Of a DNA stretch of 64,000 nt, positions 8,395 to 19,403 are shown piece by piece. Position 1 is the first letter of the stretch. Each line of letters starts with the position of its first letter. Location of the stretch: the NCBI RefSeq assembly GCF_001679485.1, contig NZ_LZOZ01000017.1, positions 1-64,000 on the forward strand, in the 5' to 3' direction. Source of the DNA: Haemophilus sp. CCUG 60358. Its GTDB lineage: Bacteria > Pseudomonadota > Gammaproteobacteria > Enterobacterales > Pasteurellaceae. The notes beneath the pieces were generated by a model. The model saw nothing but the letters and a program-made list of their open reading frames with translations, was not told where the DNA came from and ran no database searches. The translations under genes and the position numbers were made by a program.

Positions 8395-10584
8395 ATGAAT
8401 TCAATTATTAAACATTTAGCTATTGCAACAAAGCTACTCAATCAACCTGTTGCAGAAGAGGCGTTAGCCGCAAATGTCGCAAGGGATCGAAATTTAAATG
8501 CGAATATTCAATCACTTAGCGAAGTATTGCGTAGTTATGGATTTGAAAACCATATTTCTCGCCGTAAGTTAGCTGAGATTCCTTCACTTGCGATGCCAGT
8601 TATTATTATTTTACATAATGACGAAGCTGCTGTTGTGAGTGAGGTAAAAGGGCGTGGCGAAGAGCGTGTTTATGTTGTTCGCCAAGGTGATGCGCCAGCA
8701 CATGAGGTTAGCCATAAAAATCTTGAAGCACAATATTTGGGATTCTGCTGGTTTATTAAGCCAAAATTAACTGCGGATCACCGTTCTGAATTACCAGAAT
8801 ATCATTTACCAAAAGCCTGGTTTTGGAAGGTTATTGGTCGCTTTAAAAAATATTACTACCAAGTCATTTTAGCTTCTTTTTTAATCAACATTTTGGCATT
8901 GGTGAGTTCACTTTATGTGATGAATGTGTACGATCGAGTGATTCCAAACCAAGCATATTCAACATTATGGGTGTTAAGTATAGGCGTATTCTTAGCTATT
9001 ACCTTTGAATTTATTGCTAAAATGATACGTTCGCATTTAACCGATATTGCTGGTAAAAAAGCTGATTTAATAGTCAGCTCGGCACTTTTTAGACGAGTAA
9101 TGGCATTACGTTTAATTGAACGTCCAATTTCTTCAGGCTCTTATGCGAATAATTTACGCGATTTTGAGGCAGTGCGTGAATTTATGACAAGTGCTAGCTT
9201 ATTGGTATTAGTTGATGCGCCATTCTTATTGCTTTTCTTATTTGTCATGTTTGTTATTGGTGGAAAATTGGTTATTGTACCTGCAGTGACTTGCGCTTTA
9301 GTGTTGCTAATTTCTTTTGCAGTGCAACCAACATTAGCAAAACGTATCAATGAAAGTATGAAAGAGAGCTCTCAACGTCAGGGGCTAGCAGTTGAAGCGG
9401 TAGAAGGCATTGAAACATTAAAGGTTAATAACGCAACTAACTGGGCTCAGCAGCGTTGGGATAGACTCAATGCTTTAACAGCTATCAGTTCAATGAAAGT
9501 TAAGCAGATCAATGAATTTGTTTCTAACTTTACAGTGGGGCTACAGCAATTAAATACCGTAGGTTTAGTTGTATTAGGTACTTATTTAATTCACGATGAT
9601 GTCGTTGAAGCTCGTATTACAATGGGTGCGGTAATTGCTTCGGTAATCCTTTCTGGCCGCGCACTTTCATCTCTTGGGAAAATTGCAGGATTAGCCATTC
9701 GATATCAACAAGCTAAGAATGCACTCAAAGGTGTAAACTCCATTGTTGAAAGACCAATTGAACGAGATCCAGAACGTTCTTATGTAACACTTGATCAAGT
9801 ACAAGGTCAGATAACCTTTAACAATGTCGTATTTCAATATAATAAAGATTCGCAACCTGCTATTGCAAACCTTAATTTAACCATTCGTCCTGGTGAAAAA
9901 GTTGCAATATTAGGACGAATCGGTAGTGGTAAAAGTACATTATTGAAATTAGCGAGTGGGCTATATGAGCCAACGGGCGGAAATATCTTGTTAGATAATG
10001 TAGATATTCGCCAAATTGATCCGAATTTCCTACGTGATAAAGTCACTTTACTTAATCAATCCCCACGTTTATTCCTTGGGACATTACGTGAGAACTTAGA
10101 TTTAGCTCGAATGGATGGTTATTCAACAGACCAGGAATTGCTTGGTGCATTGCGTAATTTCCATTTAGATCAGTTGGTTCGTAACCATCCTAAAGGTTTG
10201 GATATGCCACTCGGTGAAGATGGTTTGGGGCTTTCTGGTGGACAAAAACAAATTGTTTCATTAGCACGTTTGACTTTACGCCATCCGCGTGTTGTTTTAT
10301 TAGATGAACCAACAACAGGTTTAGATGAGCAAACTGAACAACAAGCGCTAGGCGTGTTAGCTCAATGGGCTAGAGATAAAACCGTTGTAGTGGTGACGCA
10401 TCGTTTACAAGTGTTACCAATGGTTAATCGTGTCGTTGTTGTTGATAATGGCCGTGTCGTGATTGATGGCCCTCGAGATGCAGTTATTGCAAAATTGCGT
10501 GAAAATGAAGAGCGACAAGCACAGGCAAAAGCGCAAAATGTTGCACAGGTTGCCGCTGAGAAAAAAGAAGAAAAAGGTGAGTAA
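8395..10584 (+). CDS. Type I secretion ABC transporter (LapB/HlyB-like)
   Basis: 729 residues. Residues 1-125 form a C39-peptidase-like domain with no catalytic cysteine, as in HlyB and LapB, where it serves as substrate dock. Several membrane helices follow (about 155-430). The ATPase part has Walker A GRIGSGKST (about 505), signature LSGGQKQ (about 612), Walker B VVLLDEPT (about 632) and the H-loop VVVVTH (about 665). It should power export of the adhesins in one step across both membranes. The stop codon is one base from the ATG of the adaptor gene, so the two are translationally close. Confidence 0.92.
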   Translation: MNSIIKHLAIATKLLNQPVAEEALAANVARDRNLNANIQSLSEVLRSYGFENHISRRKLAEIPSLAMPVIIILHNDEAAVVSEVKGRGEERVYVVRQGDAPAHEVSHKNLEAQYLGFCWFIKPKLTADHRSELPEYHLPKAWFWKVIGRFKKYYYQVILASFLINILALVSSLYVMNVYDRVIPNQAYSTLWVLSIGVFLAITFEFIAKMIRSHLTDIAGKKADLIVSSALFRRVMALRLIERPISSGSYANNLRDFEAVREFMTSASLLVLVDAPFLLLFLFVMFVIGGKLVIVPAVTCALVLLISFAVQPTLAKRINESMKESSQRQGLAVEAVEGIETLKVNNATNWAQQRWDRLNALTAISSMKVKQINEFVSNFTVGLQQLNTVGLVVLGTYLIHDDVVEARITMGAVIASVILSGRALSSLGKIAGLAIRYQQAKNALKGVNSIVERPIERDPERSYVTLDQVQGQITFNNVVFQYNKDSQPAIANLNLTIRPGEKVAILGRIGSGKSTLLKLASGLYEPTGGNILLDNVDIRQIDPNFLRDKVTLLNQSPRLFLGTLRENLDLARMDGYSTDQELLGALRNFHLDQLVRNHPKGLDMPLGEDGLGLSGGQKQIVSLARLTLRHPRVVLLDEPTTGLDEQTEQQALGVLAQWARDKTVVVVTHRLQVLPMVNRVVVVDNGRVVIDGPRDAVIAKLRENEERQAQAKAQNVAQVAAEKKEEKGE

Positions 10585-10585
10585 T

Positions 10586-11818
10586 ATGTCAAATCAGCAA
10601 AGAGAAAATATCAATCAAGAGGATTTAAAGCTGATTAACGATCTAAATGCAGCCTTACAATCGGAAAAACATACAGGTTATTTTTCAATAATTAGTTTAT
10701 TTTTGTCTTTTATCATTGCTTTTATCATTTGGGCATATTTTAGTCCGCTCGAAGAAGTTGCCCAAGGACAAGGACGAATTATTCCAAGTAGCCGTGAGCA
10801 AATCGTACAAAGCCTCGATCCAGGAACGATTCAAGAAATGTTAGTCAAGGAAGGGGATACCGTTGAAAAAGGGCAAATTCTCTTAAGATTAGATGATACC
10901 CGTAGTTCTGCTATTTTACGTGAAAGCCAAGCAAAAGTAGAAAACTTAGAAGCTATGGTAGCTCGTTTACAGGCAGAGGCTTACAATACGAATCTTGTTT
11001 TCCCTGACCATATTTCAGATGAATTAAAAAAGCGTGAAGAAGCTGCTTACGTTTCTCGTCGTAGAGCGATGGAAGAACAAGTTTCTGGATTGAGACAAAG
11101 TAAAAATGTGCTTGAACAGCAAATAGCTATAGCAGAACCAATGGTAAAACGTGGCGTTATGTCACAAGTTGATCTTCTACGTATGCAACGTGATTCACAT
11201 GATTTAGAAGCACAAATTACAGAACGTCAAAACCGTTATACAACAGATGCAAGTAATGAGTTAGTAAAAACAGAATCGGAACTCGCACAGGCTAAGGAAA
11301 ATATGGCAATGCGAGCTGACCCCGTTGAACGTTCACAAATTCGTGCACCAATGAAAGGGATTGTAAAAAATATTCGCATTAATACGATTGGTGGGGTTGT
11401 TAATGCTGGGCAGGATATTCTTGAAATTGTACCGATTGAAGATAATCTTCTAGTTGAGGCTTATATTCGTCCGAATGATGTTGCATTTATCCGCCCTGGT
11501 TTGCCTGCAGTTGTAAAACTCAGCGCTTATGATTATGCCATTTATGGTGGTTTACAAGGCGAAGTGACGTTAATCAGCCCAGATACATTAAGTGATGAAA
11601 AACGTAATGCTAGTGAATTAAAGCTAAATATGAATAACGTGTATTATCGCATATTGGTGAAAACGTCAGGGAGCCATCTTGTTGATAAAAACGGGAACGA
11701 AATGCCAATTATTCCTGGGATGGTTGCAACAGTAGATATTAAAACTGGTGAGAAAACAGTGTTTCAATATTTAATAAAACCAATTACGCGAATGAAACAA
11801 GCATTAAGAGAGAGATAA
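10586..11818 (+). CDS. Type I secretion membrane-fusion (adaptor) protein, HlyD family
   Basis: 410 residues. The ATG at 10586 was chosen because AAAGGTGAG sits at ribosome-site distance and the frame upstream only overlaps the ABC gene. A short cytoplasmic N-terminus is followed by one membrane helix (about 33-54), a barrel-sandwich/lipoyl segment (VAQGQGRIIPSSREQIVQ), long coiled coils (about 110-235) and a second lipoyl half (RSQIRAPMKGIVKNIRIN). This is the HlyD/LapC architecture that links the ABC exporter to the TolC-like channel. Last gene of the secretion operon, before an uptake-signal terminator. Confidence 0.92.
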   Translation: MSNQQRENINQEDLKLINDLNAALQSEKHTGYFSIISLFLSFIIAFIIWAYFSPLEEVAQGQGRIIPSSREQIVQSLDPGTIQEMLVKEGDTVEKGQILLRLDDTRSSAILRESQAKVENLEAMVARLQAEAYNTNLVFPDHISDELKKREEAAYVSRRRAMEEQVSGLRQSKNVLEQQIAIAEPMVKRGVMSQVDLLRMQRDSHDLEAQITERQNRYTTDASNELVKTESELAQAKENMAMRADPVERSQIRAPMKGIVKNIRINTIGGVVNAGQDILEIVPIEDNLLVEAYIRPNDVAFIRPGLPAVVKLSAYDYAIYGGLQGEVTLISPDTLSDEKRNASELKLNMNNVYYRILVKTSGSHLVDKNGNEMPIIPGMVATVDIKTGEKTVFQYLIKPITRMKQALRER

Positions 11819-11822
11819 ATTT

Positions 11823-11868
11823 AAAAGTGCGGTCAGAAAATATATAAATTTCTAACCGCACTTTTTCT
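11823..11868. terminator. Inverted uptake-signal pair acting as terminator
   Basis: AAAAGTGCGGT at 11823 and ACCGCACTTTT at 11855 are inverted copies of the Haemophilus uptake signal and form an 11-bp stem followed by T-rich sequence. It separates the convergent secretion operon and the yhcH gene and can stop transcription from both sides. Confidence 0.8.
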
Positions 11869-11885
11869 TTAATGAATCGAAATAA

Positions 11886-12362
<477 letters not shown>

Positions 12363-12416
12363 TTACGTATGTATTTGTATGAGAATATGATAACAAGTTG
12401 CTTATATTAAATAAAG

Positions 12417-12445
12417 TTACCAATAAATTTAAAACTCTGTATAAT
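12417..12445 (+). promoter_or_regulatory. pnp promoter
   Basis: TTACCA at 12417-12422 (four of six matches to the -35 consensus), a 17-bp spacer, and a perfect TATAAT at 12440-12445. Transcription would begin just before the long leader hairpin and run into pnp. Confidence 0.65.
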
Positions 12446-12450
12446 AAGCG

Positions 12451-12564
12451 AGCTTTATTTTCTGCATTAGCGTGCGGCTATCAAAAGAGATTTTTAAACG
12501 CCCAAAGTGCGGTCATTTTTTCGAAAGATTTCTTTTGCTAGTCGCAATCTGGAAAATAAAGCTT
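12451..12564 (+). promoter_or_regulatory. Long double-stranded hairpin in pnp leader (likely RNase III target)
   Basis: The left arm AGCTTTATTTTC (12451-12462) pairs with GAAAATAAAGCT (12552-12563). An imperfect middle stem follows, then CAAAAGAGATTT (12482) pairs with the GATTTCTTTTG segment around 12527-12537. The loop carries an uptake signal (12505-12513). E. coli pnp has a similar leader hairpin that RNase III cuts and through which PNPase represses its own synthesis. The same control here is inference from shape and position. Confidence 0.7.
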
Positions 12565-12595
12565 TGTTTTAAATATTATTTTGAAGGAAAACATT

Positions 12596-14734
12596 GTGAA
12601 TCCAATTGTTAAACAATTTAAATACGGTCAACATACCGTTACTCTAGAAACCGGCTCGATTGCACGTCAAGCAACTGCAGCGGTCATGGCAAGCATGGAC
12701 GATACTACAGTATTCGTGACTGTTGTTGCTAAAAAAGATGTAAAAGAAGGTCAAGACTTCTTCCCATTAACCGTAAACTACCAAGAGCGTACTTATGCGG
12801 CGGGTAAAATCCCTGGTGGTTTCTTCAAACGTGAAGGTCGTCCATCTGAAGGCGAAACTTTAATTGCTCGTTTAATCGACCGTCCAATTCGTCCATTATT
12901 CCCAGAAGGTTTCTTCAACGAAATCCAAGTTGTGGCAACTGTAGTTTCTGTAAACCCACAAATCAGCCCTGACTTAGTGGCAATGATCGGTGCTTCTGCA
13001 GCATTAACCTTATCTGGTGTGCCTTTCAATGGCCCTATCGGTGCAGCACGTGTTGGTTTTATCGACAACCAATTCGTATTAAACCCAACTATGGCTGAAC
13101 AAAAACAAAGCCGTTTGGACTTAGTGGTTGCAGGTACTGACAAAGCCGTATTAATGGTTGAATCTGAAGCTGATATCTTAACTGAAGAACAAATGTTAGC
13201 AGCAGTAGTATTCGGTCATCAACAACAACAAGTTGTAGTTGAAGCAATCAAAGAGTTTGCGAAAGAAGCAGGTAAACCACGTTGGGATTGGGTTGCACCA
13301 CAACCAAACACAGATTTAATTAACAAAGTAAAAACGATTGCTGAAGCGCGTCTAGGCGATGCATACCGCATTACTGAAAAACAAGCACGTTACGAACAAA
13401 TCGATGCAATTAAAGCGGATGTGATTGCACAAATTACAGCAGAAGATGAAGAGAGCAGCGAAGGTAAAATCGTAGATATTTTCACTGCTCTTGAAAGCCA
13501 AATTGTTCGTGGCCGTATCATTGCAGGTGAACCACGTATTGATGGTCGTACCGTTGATACCGTTCGCGCATTAGATATCTGTACTGGTGTATTACCACGT
13601 ACACACGGTTCTGCAATTTTCACCCGTGGTGAAACACAAGCACTAGCCGTAGCAACGTTAGGTACTGAACGTGATGCTCAAATCATTGATGAATTAACAG
13701 GTGAACGTCAAGATCACTTTTTATTCCACTACAACTTCCCTCCATACTCTGTAGGTGAAACCGGTATGATTGGCTCACCAAAACGTCGTGAAATCGGTCA
13801 CGGTCGTTTAGCAAAACGTGGTGTAGCAGCCGTTATGCCAAGCCTTGCAGAATTCCCGTATGTAGTACGTGTTGTATCTGAAATCACTGAATCTAACGGT
13901 TCTTCTTCTATGGCATCTGTATGTGGCGCGTCTTTAGCATTAATGGATGCGGGCGTTCCAATCAAAGCTGCTGTTGCAGGTATCGCAATGGGCTTAGTGA
14001 AAGAAGAAGAGAAATTCGTGGTTCTTTCAGATATCTTAGGTGATGAAGACCACTTAGGTGATATGGACTTTAAAGTGGCGGGCACACGTGAAGGTGTCAC
14101 CGCACTTCAAATGGACATCAAAATTGAAGGTATCACTCCTGAAATTATGCAAATTGCATTAAACCAAGCAAAAGGTGCTCGTATGCACATTCTTGGCGTA
14201 ATGGAACAAGCAATCCCTGCACCACGTGCAGATATTTCTGACTACGCGCCGCGTATTCACACCATGAAAATTGATCCTAAGAAAATCAAAGATGTTATCG
14301 GTAAAGGTGGTGCAACTATCCGTGCATTAACTGAAGAAACTGGTACGTCTATCGATATCGATGATGATGGTACAGTGAAAATCGCCGCAGTAGATAGCAG
14401 TGCAGCGAAAAATGTGATGGCTCGTATTGAAGAAATCGTTGCTGAAGTTGAAGCGGGCGCAATTTACAAAGGTAAAGTGACTCGTCTTGCTGACTTCGGT
14501 GCATTCGTCGCTATCGTTGGAAATAAAGAAGGTTTAGTTCACATTTCTCAAATCGCAGAAGAACGCGTAGAGAAAGTGAGTGATTATCTTCAAGTAGGTC
14601 AAGAAGTGACTGTTAAAGTGGTTGAAATCGATCGTCAAGGTCGTATCCGCTTAACCATGAAAGATCTTGCACCAAAACAAGAAACTGAAGCAGAATCTGC
14701 ACCAGCAGAAGATATTTCAGAAGAACAAGAATAA
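12596..14734 (+). CDS. pnp: Polyribonucleotide nucleotidyltransferase (PNPase)
   Basis: 712 residues from a GTG start at 12596, preceded by GAAGGA. This start gives [14 protein letters not shown], the usual N-terminus of the family, and an E. coli-like length (711). Two RNase PH domains flank a helical linker. A KH domain ([17 protein letters not shown], near 570) and an S1 domain ([19 protein letters not shown], near 625) follow. The enzyme degrades RNA 3' to 5' using phosphate and belongs to the degradosome. Followed by nlpI and deaD as in E. coli. Confidence 0.97.
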   Translation: MNPIVKQFKYGQHTVTLETGSIARQATAAVMASMDDTTVFVTVVAKKDVKEGQDFFPLTVNYQERTYAAGKIPGGFFKREGRPSEGETLIARLIDRPIRPLFPEGFFNEIQVVATVVSVNPQISPDLVAMIGASAALTLSGVPFNGPIGAARVGFIDNQFVLNPTMAEQKQSRLDLVVAGTDKAVLMVESEADILTEEQMLAAVVFGHQQQQVVVEAIKEFAKEAGKPRWDWVAPQPNTDLINKVKTIAEARLGDAYRITEKQARYEQIDAIKADVIAQITAEDEESSEGKIVDIFTALESQIVRGRIIAGEPRIDGRTVDTVRALDICTGVLPRTHGSAIFTRGETQALAVATLGTERDAQIIDELTGERQDHFLFHYNFPPYSVGETGMIGSPKRREIGHGRLAKRGVAAVMPSLAEFPYVVRVVSEITESNGSSSMASVCGASLALMDAGVPIKAAVAGIAMGLVKEEEKFVVLSDILGDEDHLGDMDFKVAGTREGVTALQMDIKIEGITPEIMQIALNQAKGARMHILGVMEQAIPAPRADISDYAPRIHTMKIDPKKIKDVIGKGGATIRALTEETGTSIDIDDDGTVKIAAVDSSAAKNVMARIEEIVAEVEAGAIYKGKVTRLADFGAFVAIVGNKEGLVHISQIAEERVEKVSDYLQVGQEVTVKVVEIDRQGRIRLTMKDLAPKQETEAESAPAEDISEEQE

Positions 14735-14741
14735 TCTCACA

Positions 14742-14774
14742 GGGTGTGTGAATTCAATTTACACACCCGTTTTG
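14742..14774 (+). terminator. Terminator or processing stem after pnp
   Basis: GGGTGTGT at 14742 pairs with ACACACCC at 14761, followed by GTTTTG. It ends 25 bp before the nlpI start, so it may attenuate or stabilise the pnp end rather than stop all transcription. Confidence 0.65.
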
Positions 14775-14798
14775 ATTATCAAACTAACTTATAAAATA

Positions 14799-15740
14799 AT
14801 GCAGTATTTTCGGTTATTCCGTTTTCTAGTTTCGTTGTCTAGCCTAAGTGTGATTTTATTTATTTCCGGTTGTGTGCAATCGGGAAACGTGTTTGTTGCA
14901 CCAAATAAAGTCATGCTAGCAGATCAAACCCCGAATACGCACTTCGAACAAGAAGTGATAATTACCCGAATCGGGCAGGTTTTATTAGTTGGAAAAATGA
15001 GTAATGAAGAACGAGCGACGCTTCACTTTGAACGTGGCGTATTATACGATTCCCTCGGTTTATGGGGTCTCGCACGTTATGACTTTACACAAGCCCTCGC
15101 GTTACAGCCAAAGATGGCTTCCGTTTACAATTATTTAGGGCTTTACTTACTGCTTGAAGAAGATTACGACAGCGCATTAGAAACCTTTAATGCGGTGTTT
15201 GAATTGGATCCAAGTTATGACTATACCCACCTTAATCGTGGTTTAAATTTTTATTACGTCAAACGCTATAACCTTGCTGAAGACGATTTGATGAAGTTTT
15301 ACGAAGCCGATACCAAAGATCCTTATCGCGTACTCTGGCTCTATTTGAACGAACAAAAATTAAAACCACAAGAAGCCCATGCCAACCTTGTTGAACGAGC
15401 TAAAGGGCTATCTAAGGACTTCTGGGGAACAAATATCGTTCAATACTATTTAGGTAATATTTCCGTGAGTGACTTGCAAGAGCGGGCAACCAAATTTGCA
15501 GAAAACTCGCAGCAATATGCAGAAATATTAACCGAAACCTACTTTTATCTAGCAAAACAAAAACTCAATTTGGGGCAAATTGATGAAGCTGCGGCTTTAT
15601 TCAAACTTGCTATTGCGAATCAGGTGTATAACTTTGTTGAGTATCGTTTTGCCGTGTTAGAGCTGATGAAATTGAAACCGGCTCAAACTGAAGACGAAAA
15701 AGAAGAAAAAAGTGTGGTCACAAAAACAGCTGTTTTTTAG
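14799..15740 (+). CDS. nlpI: Lipoprotein NlpI, tetratricopeptide repeat protein
   Basis: 313 residues from the ATG at 14799, which gives a proper lipoprotein signal with lipobox ISGC (Cys about 25). In-frame codons upstream would overlap pnp and lack a signal. TPR units are seen in TLHFERGVLYDSLGLWGLAR, VYNYLGLYLLLEEDYDSALE and THLNRGLNFYYVKRYNLAED. In E. coli NlpI is an outer-membrane scaffold for murein hydrolases and an adaptor for protease Prc. The pnp-nlpI-deaD order is the same as in enterics. The C-terminus is somewhat longer than the E. coli protein (294). Confidence 0.92.
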   Translation: MQYFRLFRFLVSLSSLSVILFISGCVQSGNVFVAPNKVMLADQTPNTHFEQEVIITRIGQVLLVGKMSNEERATLHFERGVLYDSLGLWGLARYDFTQALALQPKMASVYNYLGLYLLLEEDYDSALETFNAVFELDPSYDYTHLNRGLNFYYVKRYNLAEDDLMKFYEADTKDPYRVLWLYLNEQKLKPQEAHANLVERAKGLSKDFWGTNIVQYYLGNISVSDLQERATKFAENSQQYAEILTETYFYLAKQKLNLGQIDEAAALFKLAIANQVYNFVEYRFAVLELMKLKPAQTEDEKEEKSVVTKTAVF

Positions 15741-15815
15741 ACTTGCCTTCTTCTTTTATAACAAATAAACCTGAAAGCTAAATTGAGCTTTCCTTACTTA
15801 CATTCGAGTATTTTA

Positions 15816-17666
15816 ATGACAGACAAAATCACTTTTAATGATTTAGGCTTGCCTGAATTCATTCTAAAAGCCGTTTCTGACCTTAGTTTTGAAACACCTT
15901 CGCCAATCCAACAAGCTTGTATTCCTGCTCTTTTAGAAGGCAGAGATGTACTTGGTATGGCACAAACCGGTAGTGGTAAAACTGCCGCATTCTCTTTACC
16001 TATTTTGGCAAAAATTGATCCTGCCGCAAAACATCCACAATTATTGGTGATGGCACCAACACGTGAACTTGCCATTCAAGTTGCTGATGCTTGCGAACAC
16101 TTCATGAAATATGCCAAAGGCATCAATATCGTGACTCTTTATGGTGGTCAACGTTATGACATCCAGTTACGTGCATTAAAACAAGGTGCACAAGTTGTTG
16201 TGGGTACACCAGGTCGTATTTTAGATCACATCCGTCGTAACACATTAAATCTATCTGAATTAAAAGCGATCGTACTTGATGAAGCTGATGAAATGCTTCG
16301 TATGGGCTTTATTGATGATGTAGAAACCGTTATGGCTGAATTACCGGAAGAGCACCAAACCGCCCTTTTCTCAGCAACCATGCCAGAGCCAATTCGTCGC
16401 ATCACAAAACGCTTCATGAACAATCCGCAAGAAGTGAAAATCAAAGTAAATAACGATAATGCACCTGATATTGAGCAAAATTGTTGGTATGTTCAAGGTT
16501 TCCGTAAAAATGATGCATTATTACGCTTCTTAGAAGTGGAAGATTTTGATGCGGCAATCATTTTTACCCGTACTAAAACAGGCACACTTGATGTGACTGA
16601 ATTATTAGAAAAACACGGTTTCCGTGCTGCAGCCTTAAACGGTGATATGACTCAGCAATTACGTGAGCAAACCTTAGATCGCTTACGTAATGGTAGTCTT
16701 GATATCGTCGTTGCAACCGATGTTGCTGCGCGCGGTATCGATATTGAACGAATCAGTCTTGTAGTAAACTATGACATCCCACTTGATGCAGAGTCATACG
16801 TTCACCGTATCGGTCGTACTGGCCGAGCTGGTCGTTCTGGTCGCGCATTATTATTCGTTGAACCACGTGAACGCCGTTTACTTCGTAATATTGAACACTT
16901 AATGAAAAAACCAATCAACGAAGTTGAATTACCAAATCATGAAGTGTTACAAGCGTGTCGTCGTAAGAAATTCCAAGACAAGATTACCAAACAATTGGAA
17001 CATCACGATCTCGAAATGTATCGTAGCTTATTGGAAGATTTATTCACGGCAGATCAGGATCAAGAAGATATTGCTGCTGCAATGTTGATGTTGCTTCAAG
17101 GCAAACAAAAACTCATTCTTCCACCTGATCCACCAATGGATAAACGTCGTCGTGACCGTAATGATCGCGGTGATCGTCGTGAAAATCCACGTTCAGCTGA
17201 ACGTCGTGGCGAACGTAAAGGCTATGGCAACCCACAACCGATGGATTTATATCGTATCGAAGTAGGTCGTGCAGATGGTGTAGAAGTGCGTCATATTGTA
17301 GGTGCTATCGCAAATGAAGGTGATATTAACAGCCGTTACATTGGCCACATCAAACTTTATGATGACTACTCTACCGTTGAATTACCACAAGGCATGCCGA
17401 AAGAATTACTTCAACAATTCGTTAAAACTCGCGTTTTAAATAAACAAATGCAAATGAGCTTTATGGGCGCAACACAATCAGACAGCGGACGCGGTGGTAA
17501 CGATTTTGGTGGAAAAGGCCGTCGTGATGGTCGACGTAATGAGCGCGGAGAGCGTGGTCAAGATCGCTTCCGTGGTGAGCGTAATGGTGAACGTCGTCAG
17601 CGTAAATTTAACGATAAAAACGACCGCACTTTTAATGAACGTGGTCGCCGAGATCGCCAACGTTAA
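15816..17666 (+). CDS. deaD: DEAD-box RNA helicase DeaD (CsdA)
   Basis: 616 residues starting at ATG 15816 ([12 protein letters not shown]), the normal family start. All helicase motifs are visible: Q-motif ([12 protein letters not shown]), [28 protein letters not shown] and [12 protein letters not shown] DbpA/CsdA-like RNA-binding domain ([20 protein letters not shown]) and an Arg/Gly/Asp-rich tail follow. It unwinds RNA in ribosome assembly and at low temperature, with a possible degradosome link. No strong ribosome site is seen. The tail contains an uptake signal near 17622. Confidence 0.95.
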   Translation: MTDKITFNDLGLPEFILKAVSDLSFETPSPIQQACIPALLEGRDVLGMAQTGSGKTAAFSLPILAKIDPAAKHPQLLVMAPTRELAIQVADACEHFMKYAKGINIVTLYGGQRYDIQLRALKQGAQVVVGTPGRILDHIRRNTLNLSELKAIVLDEADEMLRMGFIDDVETVMAELPEEHQTALFSATMPEPIRRITKRFMNNPQEVKIKVNNDNAPDIEQNCWYVQGFRKNDALLRFLEVEDFDAAIIFTRTKTGTLDVTELLEKHGFRAAALNGDMTQQLREQTLDRLRNGSLDIVVATDVAARGIDIERISLVVNYDIPLDAESYVHRIGRTGRAGRSGRALLFVEPRERRLLRNIEHLMKKPINEVELPNHEVLQACRRKKFQDKITKQLEHHDLEMYRSLLEDLFTADQDQEDIAAAMLMLLQGKQKLILPPDPPMDKRRRDRNDRGDRRENPRSAERRGERKGYGNPQPMDLYRIEVGRADGVEVRHIVGAIANEGDINSRYIGHIKLYDDYSTVELPQGMPKELLQQFVKTRVLNKQMQMSFMGATQSDSGRGGNDFGGKGRRDGRRNERGERGQDRFRGERNGERRQRKFNDKNDRTFNERGRRDRQR

Positions 17667-17678
17667 TCCTTATTTAAC

Positions 17679-17708
17679 AGCCCCTTGAAGTAAAAGGGGC
17701 TTTTTTAT
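17679..17708 (+). terminator. Rho-independent terminator after deaD
   Basis: AGCCCCTT at 17679 pairs with AAGGGGCT and is followed by six T. It ends the pnp-nlpI-deaD cluster. Confidence 0.88.
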
Positions 17709-17761
17709 TGTCTTAATTCTCGTTACAATCGTCTCTTATCTTAATTTATAAGGTTTATCTA

Positions 17762-19156
17762 TTGAAAGGTCTATTTTTACGTATTATTGCTGCCTTTGCA
17801 TTATTACTTTGGGCAGTGGATATGGTGTTCCCTTGGCAAAAAATTATGCAATCGGAGCAAAACCCTTACACTGCGATCAAAAATCGCGGTAGCCTTATTG
17901 TCGGCACTATTAACAATCCCATTTACTATTTTATTGGGAATGAGGGCGAATCTGGCTTGGAATACGAATTAGCAAAAAACTTTGCTGATTACTTGGGGGT
18001 TCGTTTACAAATTAAAACCTTAGAAAATAACGATCAACTTTTTAACGAATTAGAGAACAACAATATTGATATTGCTGCTGCGAATCTTTTGTTCCAGCCT
18101 CAACGTACAGAAAAATTTCAGTTAGGGCCCTCTTATACTTCTGCCTCTTGGCAGCTTGTGTATAAAAAAGGTGAAAATCGTCCGAAAGATTTAGCTCAAG
18201 TACAGCAAGAAATTATTATTTCTGCGGGAGAAGACTTAGAAAAATTACTATCTCAAGCACAGAAAAAACTCCCCGCGCTCAAATGGCAAAACAATAAGCA
18301 GCTGACTCAAGAAGAATTACTGATTCAAGTGGCAGAAGGCAAAATTCCTTACACCATTGCAAATAGTATTGATGTGGCGGCGGCACAACAAATTCGTCCT
18401 AACTTAGCGATTGCATTTGATCTAACGGATGAAATGACCGTGCATTGGTATCTCTCCAATCAATCCTATAATGAATTGCAAGCAGGTTTGTTGGATTTTA
18501 TGAATAATGCCATTGAAACAGGATTAATTGATCGCATTGAGGAAAAATATTTCCGCCATATTACTGCCTTTGATTATGTAGATACTCAGGCTTATTTAGA
18601 GGCAGTTGAAAAAATTCTCCCTCAATATCAACCGCTCTTTGAAAAATATAAAGGGAATTTAGACTGGCGATTATTAGCCGCTGTGGCCTATCAAGAATCA
18701 CATTGGGACCCTTATGCCACCTCTCCAACCGGTGTACGCGGGATGATGATGCTAACTAAAGATACGGCTGCACGTATGAATATTAACAATCGTACAGATG
18801 CCGAACAAAGTATTAAGGCCGGATCTGAGTATTTACATTGGCTACTCGACCAAATGCCTGACAGTATTCCAGAAGAAGATCGAATTTGGTATTCTTTAGC
18901 GGCATACAATATGGGATTAGGGCATATTTTAGATGCACGTCGCCTAACTAAAAAATTAGGCGGCAATCCTGATAACTGGTTAGATGTAAAAAATAATCTT
19001 CAGCTATTATCGGAAAAGCGTCATTATTCAAACTTAAAATATGGCTACGCTCGCGGCTATGAAGCCTACCAATATGTCGAGAATATTCGCCGTTACATGA
19101 ACAGTATTGTGAATTATCATCGTGTTCAAGAAAACCAAGCAACTGCAACAGAATAA
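17762..19156 (+). CDS. mltF: Membrane-bound lytic murein transglycosylase F
   Basis: 464 residues from a TTG start (TAAGG about 10 bp upstream), giving Met-Lys-Gly-Leu-Phe and a hydrophobic N-terminal anchor. Residues about 40-265 form a solute-binding-protein-like (SBP_bac_3) domain. Residues about 285-440 form a lysozyme-like SLT domain with catalytic Glu in [20 protein letters not shown] and the [15 protein letters not shown] end. MltF cleaves peptidoglycan glycan strands with 1,6-anhydro product. It is anchored in the outer membrane or periplasm. Confidence 0.92.
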   Translation: MKGLFLRIIAAFALLLWAVDMVFPWQKIMQSEQNPYTAIKNRGSLIVGTINNPIYYFIGNEGESGLEYELAKNFADYLGVRLQIKTLENNDQLFNELENNNIDIAAANLLFQPQRTEKFQLGPSYTSASWQLVYKKGENRPKDLAQVQQEIIISAGEDLEKLLSQAQKKLPALKWQNNKQLTQEELLIQVAEGKIPYTIANSIDVAAAQQIRPNLAIAFDLTDEMTVHWYLSNQSYNELQAGLLDFMNNAIETGLIDRIEEKYFRHITAFDYVDTQAYLEAVEKILPQYQPLFEKYKGNLDWRLLAAVAYQESHWDPYATSPTGVRGMMMLTKDTAARMNINNRTDAEQSIKAGSEYLHWLLDQMPDSIPEEDRIWYSLAAYNMGLGHILDARRLTKKLGGNPDNWLDVKNNLQLLSEKRHYSNLKYGYARGYEAYQYVENIRRYMNSIVNYHRVQENQATATE

Positions 19157-19212
19157 GTGTGGTCAGAAAAAATAGAATTTTGATTGAATAGAAAGAAAAC
19201 AAGGAGAAAAAG

Positions 19213-19356
19213 ATGTTAAAACGAAAAACCTTTTTAAAGAAAAAAGCATCAAGAGATATTTCAGCCTCACGTAATTTACGTCTAAGACGTTTTAAACACC
19301 GTAAAGCACAACAATTCCAACGTCACGCATTACAACTTGTGGTTCAAGATATCTAA
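19213..19356 (+). CDS. Small basic protein, 47 residues, function unknown
   Basis: A complete ORF from ATG 19213 to TAA 19354, with a strong ribosome site (AAGGAG) at 9-bp spacing and its own terminator straight after. The product begins MLKRKTFLKKKASRDIS and continues with many Arg, Lys, His and Gln, so it is highly basic and probably binds nucleic acid or ribosomes. It lies between mltF and the convergent ribosome-hibernation gene raiA. I do not recognise the family. The signals and the coding-like composition make a real gene likely. Confidence 0.7.
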   Translation: MLKRKTFLKKKASRDISASRNLRLRRFKHRKAQQFQRHALQLVVQDI

Positions 19357-19359
19357 TAA

Positions 19360-19388
19360 AAAGGCGAACATCATGTTCGCCCTTTAAA
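19360..19388. terminator. Bidirectional terminator between small ORF and raiA
   Basis: GGCGAACAT at 19363 pairs with ATGTTCGCC at 19373. T-rich sequence lies on the plus side and A-rich sequence (T on the minus strand) on the other, so it can serve both convergent genes. Confidence 0.8.
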
Positions 19389-19403
19389 TTTATTCATTAT
19401 CCT

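Noticed and set aside
12505..12513. Single uptake signal in pnp leader as a regulatory site
   Set aside because: It lies in the loop of the leader hairpin, but uptake signals occur about every 2 kb, so position may be chance.
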